DNA from: a virus | DNA length: 46,869 bases | IMG/VR virus record: IMGVR_UViG_3300020463_002569 | Coordinates: 1 to 46,869 of that record | Strand: one strand, 5' to 3' | The notes under the pieces: generated by a model | Database searches by the model: none | What the model was told of the DNA's origin: nothing | What the model saw: only the letters and a program-made list of their open reading frames with translations | Shown here: positions 41,075 through 46,869 of the stretch, in pieces | Layout of the letters: each line of letters begins with the position of its first letter | Position numbering within the stretch: position 1 is the stretch's first letter | Position numbers and translations under genes: made by a program

Positions 41075-43710
41075 TATGTAAATAATTTATCAAATGTATT
41101 GTCGGCTTCGGAAGCTCCAAGATCCCAGTCTAGCACGCCAATAAGATTGTCAAGTTTTTTGTTGATTAATGTTGACTCCATTTCATCATCTGCAAATGGC
41201 AGCTCTTTGAACCATTCTGGAATACGCAATTCATCTGTCGGATATGCAATTGAAGTATATCCCATAGGATTGTCTTTAAGTTTACACACAATGCATTTTT
41301 GTCCATCAATGATATCCATCGAGTATCTATCATTGTAAACTTTCTTGAGTGTGTTCCAATTAATAGCTGCTCTCACATGTCCAGGCATGTTTACTTTGCC
41401 TTTGCGTTTCTCCCGGGAATGATATTCAGTCAATTTGTTTACACGCCTTGGTGATCCTTTTTCCCATCCAGGCATCTTTTTGAACTCTAATCTAAAGTCT
41501 GCTATAAAATCCATCACTGCTTCTTCATTGGATCCAGTCAGCACTTTGTCCAACACATCTGATAAAAAGTTCTGTATGTATGCCGGCGTATCAGAACGTT
41601 TCAAATCTAGTCCCATAGCCTTTATTTTATCAACTGATTCGCCTTCAAGATCATATATCTTCATTGCATATCTTTTCTTGGTGATGAATAACCCTTTGGA
41701 TCCCACTGCTTCCCTGCCGGCGGCAATCAGTTTGCCATATGATGAAGGACAATTGAAAGATTGATCCATGTATTTTTTAAATGATTTGTTCACTTCTTCA
41801 GCAACAGAATCATACAGTTGCACCACCGACTCTGTTGTCCATGGCACGTTCCCGGCATCGATGTCAGTCTTTAATGGCTTGTATGCACTAAAGTAGACCG
41901 AATCTGTATCACCATAAATTATTGATTGTCCACGATAGTCATAGTCACCACATATTATTTCATTTGTTTTGGCCGCCATATGTTTAGTAATACATCTTCC
42001 TGTAAGTGTTGTAGACTGTCCAATCCTTGTGTCAAAAAACCTACATCCTGGATTAAGGATAGCGCCATACAAACTGTTAAGATTAATTTTTTTAACGAGT
42101 TGTCTTTTGTCCCAAAAAGCAGTCTCCACAGAGTTGCCAGCTTCAATAGCTTTTTTCTTCTTTGCTTGTAGTTCCTGTCTTTCTGCATACCAACGTTCTA
42201 AGAGTCCTGGAATAACTCCTGCAAATGCATGTGTGAATATGGTTCCATTTGCAGACAATATCCAAGGTTGATCATTATTAAAAATTAATTCATAAACTTC
42301 TGCGGCACTAAGAATATTTGACTCTCCTGTTTCCCAATCAATTGTGATGCTTTGTGCCCTGTCTTTTCTCATCACTGCTTGATATTCTAATGATCCAAAT
42401 TCACCTTCCCATGCTCCAGCAAACGATTTTTTTCCCACAGTCATTCTTTCTTCAATTGCTGTTTCTGTAAGTGTCTGACGCAACTGTCCAACAATAGTTT
42501 CAGGAGCCATATTCAAAGCTCTGATTACAGATGGATACAGTGAATTGATATCGATCGATCCAATCCAATCCTGCAGTCCTTTTTTAGGATATGCCACATA
42601 TGCTCCTGCGGCTGGATCCGAGCCTGGCTCACGTCTCACCCTGTCAGGCACAACCATGCCACGCCTGTGTGCTTCATTTATGATGCCTTGTTCTGTCACT
42701 GCCACAGCACCCATTGTTGTTTGTATCAACACTGTGTTTTGATGTGCCAATTCATTTGAAAGTGCTATAAATTTAAGTTTGTCATCTAGTCTGCCTAACA
42801 GTGCAACGTCTTGTCTGTTGTATTCAATAAATTTTACAAAGTCTTGATTGTACAGTTGATCCAATGTGCCTTCATAAGGAGTCTTCTGTTCACCAAGTTC
42901 CATTTTGGATATAAAGTCCAAAGCATATGAATGACGTTCTTCATATGTGTATTTTCTGTACAACTGCATGTAATCTAAATGCACTCTGCCAATAATATCA
43001 TATGTAACTTCTTCATTGCCAAATCTTTCAAATGTCCTTTTGCGTGGCAGTGTGTTCCACAAACACAGTCTTCTTGTGTCATCCTTGCTCATCACCTTGG
43101 ATATTCTATTGACTGTGTATGGAATATCAAAGCCTTCTGAGTTCCAACCGCTGACTGCATCTGCATCTTCGATCAATCCAATAAATTTATCCAACATGTC
43201 TGCTTCAGAATCACACAGCATTGTGTTTTCAAATTCTTGTTCGATGATTTCCGGATTCGGAAAGTTTTTGGGAGGAATAGCCAATGACACCAATTGATCC
43301 AACCATTGTAGATACACTGTGATAGAAATTATTGGCGCCCATGCATCTGCTGGTTTGGCATAGCCTTTTGCTGGATCGAAGTCAACTTCAATGTCAAAGA
43401 ATGCAACTTGTAGTTCTGGAGCATCTTTGTTGAGATAGTTTTCCTCCAAGCATCTAAATATTGGGTTGATATCTGATTCATACAGTCTTTTTCCTGACTG
43501 CATGTGTACTTCACGTTTGAATTCTTTGCCTAATTTGGATGCTATTCTTGATACCGGAGTGCCATATACAGACTTAAATTTTCCTTTTGGGTCATCATAG
43601 TATGCCACATAACGGGCAGGATATTCAAAAAACTTTCTTTGCCCTCCTACACGCTCCACCACAGATATCTTGTCTGTGTCTCTATCGAATAGTGCATCGA
43701 CGTAACTCAT
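41074..43710 (-). CDS. 43: DNA polymerase, family B, T4 gp43 type
   Basis: 878 residues; T4 gp43 has 898. The proofreading exonuclease has FFDIEVDFD (Asp106, Glu108) and SGWNSEGFDIPY; the polymerase has SIDINSLYPSVIRALN (motif A), KKINLNSLYGAILN (motif B) and IIYGDTDSVYF (motif C). All catalytic acids are present, so it should be the replicative polymerase. It follows a DsbA-like gene by a one-base overlap and is followed by a methyltransferase-like gene. If DNA guanines are replaced after replication by DpdA, the polymerase itself needs no special dNTP specificity. Confidence 0.97.
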   Translation of the reverse strand: MSYVDALFDRDTDKISVVERVGGQRKFFEYPARYVAYYDDPKGKFKSVYGTPVSRIASKLGKEFKREVHMQSGKRLYESDINPIFRCLEENYLNKDAPELQVAFFDIEVDFDPAKGYAKPADAWAPIISITVYLQWLDQLVSLAIPPKNFPNPEIIEQEFENTMLCDSEADMLDKFIGLIEDADAVSGWNSEGFDIPYTVNRISKVMSKDDTRRLCLWNTLPRKRTFERFGNEEVTYDIIGRVHLDYMQLYRKYTYEERHSYALDFISKMELGEQKTPYEGTLDQLYNQDFVKFIEYNRQDVALLGRLDDKLKFIALSNELAHQNTVLIQTTMGAVAVTEQGIINEAHRRGMVVPDRVRREPGSDPAAGAYVAYPKKGLQDWIGSIDINSLYPSVIRALNMAPETIVGQLRQTLTETAIEERMTVGKKSFAGAWEGEFGSLEYQAVMRKDRAQSITIDWETGESNILSAAEVYELIFNNDQPWILSANGTIFTHAFAGVIPGLLERWYAERQELQAKKKKAIEAGNSVETAFWDKRQLVKKINLNSLYGAILNPGCRFFDTRIGQSTTLTGRCITKHMAAKTNEIICGDYDYRGQSIIYGDTDSVYFSAYKPLKTDIDAGNVPWTTESVVQLYDSVAEEVNKSFKKYMDQSFNCPSSYGKLIAAGREAVGSKGLFITKKRYAMKIYDLEGESVDKIKAMGLDLKRSDTPAYIQNFLSDVLDKVLTGSNEEAVMDFIADFRLEFKKMPGWEKGSPRRVNKLTEYHSREKRKGKVNMPGHVRAAINWNTLKKVYNDRYSMDIIDGQKCIVCKLKDNPMGYTSIAYPTDELRIPEWFKELPFADDEMESTLINKKLDNLIGVLDWDLGASEADNTFDKLFT

Positions 43711-43961
43711 TAAATTTGTTTTGCCACCGCTAATAGTTCTTCAAGTTCTTCTATGTCTTGTTTTTCTGCATCTAATGATTCTTTAAACGCAACTGATATT
43801 GCTTTTGTAAGCAATGCTGGTTTAATTTGCAACTCCTCTGCCACCGCTTTGACTGTATCACGTAATCCTTCGGATAAATCTTTTACCTCTTGTTTAACTT
43901 TTATGCCACTTTCAATGACGTGCTGTACTTTTGCTTGTTCTTCTGTATTAAGTGTTCTCAT
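43710..43961 (-). CDS. DsbA-like small DNA-binding/transcription protein
   Basis: 83 residues, all helical and highly charged (EELQIKPALLTKAISVAF in the middle, acidic C-terminus). Size, predicted fold and the LTKAI segment resemble T4 DsbA, which binds double-stranded DNA near late promoters and aids late transcription. The match is at motif level only. It is preceded by a promoter (TAGACA, 17, TATAAT) and AAGGAG, and shares a base with the DNA polymerase start codon, forming a polymerase operon. Confidence 0.5.
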   Translation of the reverse strand: MRTLNTEEQAKVQHVIESGIKVKQEVKDLSEGLRDTVKAVAEELQIKPALLTKAISVAFKESLDAEKQDIEELEELLAVAKQI

Positions 43962-43978
43962 ACGAATCTCCTTAATAC

Positions 43979-44007
43979 ATTATAAAATAAAATATTATTT
44001 TTGTCTA
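43979..44007 (-). promoter_or_regulatory. Sigma70-type promoter for the polymerase operon
   Basis: On the - strand TAGACA (44007-44002), 17-base spacer, TATAAT (43984-43979). The leader to the ATG at 43961 holds AAGGAG six bases from the start. Confidence 0.65.
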
Positions 44008-44150
44008 TTAATTTGTTTTGGAAATCTTACAATATAGTCAAAATATCTTTTTGGTGGTTTACTTTTACTAAGTGCTACACCTCTTGATCCAGGTGATTGT
44101 GGAGTTTTAAGTTGATTGTTTATATCAATTCCAAGTTCAATCAGTTTCAT
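43995..44150 (-). CDS. Small hypothetical protein (51 residues)
   Basis: A short gene starting with ATG at 44150 inside the end of the preceding gene (14-base overlap) and ending TAA at 43995, inside the promoter of the polymerase operon. The product begins MKLIELGIDINNQLK, has a Pro/Ser/Gly-rich linker, then a basic, aromatic tail (KPPKRYFDYIVRFPKQINRQ). No family recognised; overlap and reading-frame integrity support it being real, but it is short. Confidence 0.4.
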   Translation of the reverse strand: MKLIELGIDINNQLKTPQSPGSRGVALSKSKPPKRYFDYIVRFPKQINRQK

Positions 44151-44877
44151 TGTCAGCCTCATCTAATGGCAATGGATTTTTTATGCTTACAGGGCCTATG
44201 TCATGTCCGTCGTCATCTTCTGTGTCAACGTTAAACTGCTCCGGTTTGTCTTGTTCCCACTGTGTAAAATAGGAATCATCTGTGATGCTGTCTTCTCTTG
44301 TGTTTTCCACAGTATAAAAGTTTTGATCAATGAGATAACCTGGATTTTTTGTAAGTCTTTCTTCCATGAATGCATCATCATACCATATGGTTCTGTTGTT
44401 GGGATATGCAAAAAATGTTCCTTCGTCCATCCTAAACATGTGAGCACATTTGTGCTCTGGATCTTCGGAAAAGTTTGTGTCTAAAAAACTTGATTTGTCT
44501 TCAAATGAAAAGTCAATTGTAAACATGTATGTGCCTTTTCTTTTGGTGCCATGCCAGTCAACAAGTTCTGCTCTACAATTTGCTAATCTGTTTCTTACTT
44601 GCACGTTTACATACGCTGAGAAACAATCCCAGTACTGATGAATGTTAAGTGGATGTTTTGGTGCATCCTTTTTCCATGCCAGAGAATGTATTGGACGTCT
44701 AGTCCAATTGACTCCATTGGGTAACAAACATTCAAACAACAATGCTCTGCGTTCCAATGATGCCACGCAATGCACATCACAAAATGTAAAGTCGCCGTGT
44801 CCTTTGGTGTGATTATACAGATACTCATTTCTAATGTATGCTGAAAAAGGTGGAATGTTATGATTTAGATATGCCAT
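44137..44877 (-). CDS. Conserved hypothetical phage protein
   Basis: 246 residues. Beta-rich, with several Cys, His and Trp residues in the N-terminal half (FTFCDVHCVASLERRALLFE, then NWTRRPIHSLAWKK) and a strongly acidic C-terminus (FNVDTEDDDGHD, EADNETD). No catalytic motif recognised. It starts directly after the upstream gene, with no gap, so it belongs to the operon from the right end of the window. Structural or replication accessory roles are both possible. Confidence 0.5.
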   Translation of the reverse strand: MAYLNHNIPPFSAYIRNEYLYNHTKGHGDFTFCDVHCVASLERRALLFECLLPNGVNWTRRPIHSLAWKKDAPKHPLNIHQYWDCFSAYVNVQVRNRLANCRAELVDWHGTKRKGTYMFTIDFSFEDKSSFLDTNFSEDPEHKCAHMFRMDEGTFFAYPNNRTIWYDDAFMEERLTKNPGYLIDQNFYTVENTREDSITDDSYFTQWEQDKPEQFNVDTEDDDGHDIGPVSIKNPLPLDEADNETD

Positions 44878-45669
44878 CTACCAGTTCCTACATGACCAAT
44901 ATCTTGCTTTGGTCTTTGGGCCTGGATTGTCACAGTTGTGTCTTGCACGGAACGATCTACGTCTTGCTGGATTGGACTTTCTTATTTTCATTGTTTTTTC
45001 GCCGCGTTTTTTAGCACTAGTGCCACCATGGCCAAAATTAACTTTTTTGATGTTGCCTGTTTTAGGATCTTTGACATATACTTTGAATTTTGATACGTCG
45101 CCCCTAGTTGGTTTGTTTAGTTTTACTTTTCTTCCTCTGTACTCTGCTTCTACTGTAAATCCTACAACTTCATCACCTAAGATTTTAGCTGCCTCTGTGC
45201 AGGACTCTTCATCAATTTCGGAAATTCCCATAATTTGCATAAAATCATAATGCATTGCTTTTGTAATAGGCATCTCATCAAAAAATTGTTCAAAGCCGCC
45301 TGTAGTAAGTTCATCATCACCATATTTGTTTTTTAGTTTGGCATACTCATTAGCCTCAGCACCATCAGATAGTATTCCTGTGTCGATGTAAGATGACAGT
45401 AACCCTGAAGGTAGAGGGTCTCCGTTGCTTCCTTGGAATTGCTGATACTTTTCATACCATGCCTGTAATTTTGTTTGGTTTGCTTGGTTGTGTTCTGCTT
45501 CTAACGTGTTTAATAGTTTTCCACCTATCTCATCAGTGTACACAAGGATGTTGTCACCATGCACTTCGATGATTGGAGTGTCAATTGCAAGTGTATCACC
45601 AAACTCAAAGGTCAACACATCGCCTGCAACTGGATTTTGTATTTGATATTTTACTTCGTCAAAGTTCAT
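44878..45669 (-). CDS. Hypothetical phage protein with basic Cys-containing C-terminal module
   Basis: 263 residues. The N-terminal 170 residues are acidic and mixed alpha/beta. The C-terminal 55 residues are very basic: VNFGHGGTSAKKRGEKTMKI, then SNPARRRSFRARHNCDNPGP and KARYWSCRNW. This end module recurs in marine T4-like phage proteins, often near capsid or prohead genes, as far as I recall. It may bind nucleic acid or a metal through its two Cys and His. It overlaps the acyl carrier protein gene by a base. Role unknown. Confidence 0.55.
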   Translation of the reverse strand: MNFDEVKYQIQNPVAGDVLTFEFGDTLAIDTPIIEVHGDNILVYTDEIGGKLLNTLEAEHNQANQTKLQAWYEKYQQFQGSNGDPLPSGLLSSYIDTGILSDGAEANEYAKLKNKYGDDELTTGGFEQFFDEMPITKAMHYDFMQIMGISEIDEESCTEAAKILGDEVVGFTVEAEYRGRKVKLNKPTRGDVSKFKVYVKDPKTGNIKKVNFGHGGTSAKKRGEKTMKIRKSNPARRRSFRARHNCDNPGPKTKARYWSCRNW

Positions 45670-45890
45670 TATTTGCTCTCAATGATATTTATTATGTCTT
45701 GGATTGTGACTATTTTTTCGACTTTGCTATCATCTATTTCAATGCCAAGTTTTTTTTCCAATTCCATTACAATTTCCACAGCAGTTAGACTGTCTGCGCC
45801 AAGATCATCAATCAATTTGGCTTCTGGTTTTATTTTATCAACATCGTCAGTCAAAACTTCTTGTATGACTTTGTAAACTATTTCACTCAT
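45669..45890 (-). CDS. acpP: Acyl carrier protein
   Basis: 73 residues, acidic. LIDDLGADSLTAVEIVMELE holds the DSL motif whose Ser34 receives 4'-phosphopantetheine, and the four-helix layout is complete (KVIQEVL, the DSL helix, VEKIVTIQDIINII). The protein carries acyl chains in fatty acid, lipid or polyketide synthesis. Phage copies are unusual; possible uses are altered host lipid synthesis, binding of host ACP-dependent enzymes, or acylation of a phage protein or glycan. It lies between two genes with basic Cys modules and overlaps the upstream one by four bases. Confidence 0.9.
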   Translation of the reverse strand: MSEIVYKVIQEVLTDDVDKIKPEAKLIDDLGADSLTAVEIVMELEKKLGIEIDDSKVEKIVTIQDIINIIESK

Positions 45891-46624
45891 TTTTTCTTCT
45901 TTCTTGGTTTGTTGGACACATTAATTGCTTTGCCTTTGCGTTCAGGATTTTTGTCTTTTCTACGTTTTCTTCTTACAGCTGCCGCAATGGCTGCCTTGCC
46001 ACCTTTGCGTCTTAATGATGCCGCTCTGGCCTTTGACAAACATTTGGGTTTGCCTTCGCTAGCTTTTCTATCGCCACACTTGCCAATTCTTTCGCCTTTG
46101 GTGTTGTAGCGATCCCAACCACCTCCGCCTGCGCCACCTTTTTTGCCTTTGCCAAACCATGCCCTCAGTCCTGCATGATTTGATTCATCAAGTAATCCTA
46201 AATCATCTAGTTCATCTGCTATCCACACATATGGATCACCATCCCTGGCTTTTTGTGTGCCATATGGCATTTCACCAGTACCACTGAAATAATCAAACAG
46301 TTCACCGTATAATTCTTCAAAATCCATGATGTCAGCACCTTGTTTTAGTTGAGTGTGTGCATCAGGATATTTTGCCAAAATACTTTGTGGTGACTCCTCT
46401 GAGTCTAGCAAATGATAATTTTCTTTGAAATAGGCAACTGCTTCTTGTTCGTCGTCAAACAGTTTTACAGGTTCATTGAATTTGTCTACAACAAGATATC
46501 TGTCTTCACGTTTGACACAGTTGGGCACTCGTTTGCCAAACATTGTTTTGAACCCTTTTCTTTCGTAACCTTTCCAACAACGTGTGCCTTCGTCAAGTTC
46601 AAATATAAATTCTGTTAGGTTCAT
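45887..46624 (-). CDS. Hypothetical phage protein with Cys/basic modules at both ends
   Basis: 245 residues. Near the N-terminus TRCWKGYERKGFKTMFGKRV followed by PNCVK (about residues 14-38) is one small Cys module; a middle acidic domain follows; then WFGKGKKGGAGGGGWDRYNT and KCGDRKASEGKPKCLSKARA form a second, and the last 45 residues are almost all Lys, Arg and Ala. Such modules recur in marine T4-like phages, as far as I recall. The tail strongly suggests DNA or RNA binding, for example packaging or condensation in the head. No enzymatic motif found. Confidence 0.6.
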   Translation of the reverse strand: MNLTEFIFELDEGTRCWKGYERKGFKTMFGKRVPNCVKREDRYLVVDKFNEPVKLFDDEQEAVAYFKENYHLLDSEESPQSILAKYPDAHTQLKQGADIMDFEELYGELFDYFSGTGEMPYGTQKARDGDPYVWIADELDDLGLLDESNHAGLRAWFGKGKKGGAGGGGWDRYNTKGERIGKCGDRKASEGKPKCLSKARAASLRRKGGKAAIAAAVRRKRRKDKNPERKGKAINVSNKPRKKKK

Positions 46625-46869
46625 TTTTTGCTCTTGTTGCCCCAGTTCTTTGCGCCAACTTTACGGCAACGAACAAGTGCACCAGAGGCGTAGGCTGATG
46701 GCCAAACTTTGTATCTTGATTTTACTTTGTGGTAACATGCATCTTTTTTCTCTGCAAGTTGTTCAAACTGTTCTTCTGTGATGGCATCTTCTTTGACGCC
46801 TTTGACTGCATCATACATATCGGATAGTTCATCTTCAAGTGCTGTGTCTATGGGTCTTCCGCGTGTGAC
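46621..46869 (-). CDS. Partial hypothetical phage protein with Cys/basic module
   Basis: The reading frame stays open to the right edge of the window, so the N-terminus is missing; about 82 residues are visible. The C-terminal part (DACYHKVKSRYKVWPSAYAS, then GALVRCRKVGAKNWGNKSKK) is a basic module with Cys, Tyr and Trp similar in style to those of the next two structural-looking genes. The visible upstream part is acidic and helical. It overlaps the next gene by four bases. Function unknown; nucleic-acid binding is plausible. Confidence 0.6.
   Translation of the reverse strand, partial: VTRGRPIDTALEDELSDMYDAVKGVKEDAITEEQFEQLAEKKDACYHKVKSRYKVWPSAYASGALVRCRKVGAKNWGNKSKK

Noticed and set aside
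1-46869. tRNA genes, CRISPR array, insertion sequence or prophage integrase
   Set aside because: Intergenic gaps are at most about 70 bases and hold promoters; no cloverleaf, spaced repeats, transposase or integrase motif was seen.

Overview
The window is a contiguous, very densely packed piece of a large, AT-rich, T4-like (myovirus-type) phage genome. Diagnostic genes are a T4-type family B DNA polymerase (gp43), a gp45-type sliding clamp, a T4 RNase H/flap-nuclease homologue, a DsbA-like small protein and a set of fibre-like virion proteins of the kind found in marine cyanophages and SAR11 phages. Genes overlap by a few bases almost everywhere, no gap exceeds 70 bases, and I see no tRNA, IS element, CRISPR array or integrase. 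A marine, probably alphaproteobacterial (SAR11-like) host is an inference from base composition, the marine-phage gene types and an alphaproteobacterial-looking RNA polymerase omega-like protein.

Layout. Positions 1-7344 (+ strand) carry late virion genes: a partial fibre protein, a 2OG-Fe(II) oxygenase-like protein, a small hypothetical protein and three more structural proteins, interrupted by one inverted SGNH-like gene. Positions 7380-22491 (+) form a 15-kb accessory block: several GT-A-like glycosyltransferase candidates, six radical SAM proteins in tandem, each with an N-terminal auxiliary-cluster (twitch-like) Cys module, a SAM methyltransferase, a conserved phage-type protein of unknown function, a NodU/TobZ-type carbamoyltransferase and a repeat protein. 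This block is the best candidate for an undescribed system.

Positions 22468-46869 are on the - strand apart from one + gene. From right to left they hold proteins with basic/Cys-rich modules, an acyl carrier protein, the DNA polymerase with a methyltransferase-like partner, the clamp operon with DpdA (DNA guanine transglycosylase), a QueD-like protein and a glycosyltransferase, then FolE, GMP reductase, a phosphoribosyltransferase, a short DegT-type aminotransferase, QueE, a DUF2237 protein and a sugar epimerase. After these come RNase H, small conserved phage proteins, glutaredoxin, a MoxR ATPase with a VWA/metallopeptidase partner, small proteins, the omega-like protein and a second sugar epimerase.

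How they work together: FolE, a QueD-like protein, QueE and DpdA indicate 7-deazaguanine modification of phage DNA. No QueC is seen, so a carboxy- or deaza-guanine end product is possible. The glycosyltransferases, epimerases, aminotransferase and carbamoyltransferase suggest making or decorating a glycan or small metabolite on the virion, the host surface or the DNA. Good sigma70-type promoters precede the replication genes on the - strand. Four genes have the exact arrangement -10 box, six bases, ATG, which implies leaderless transcripts. T4-late-like TAAATA boxes sit near some late genes.
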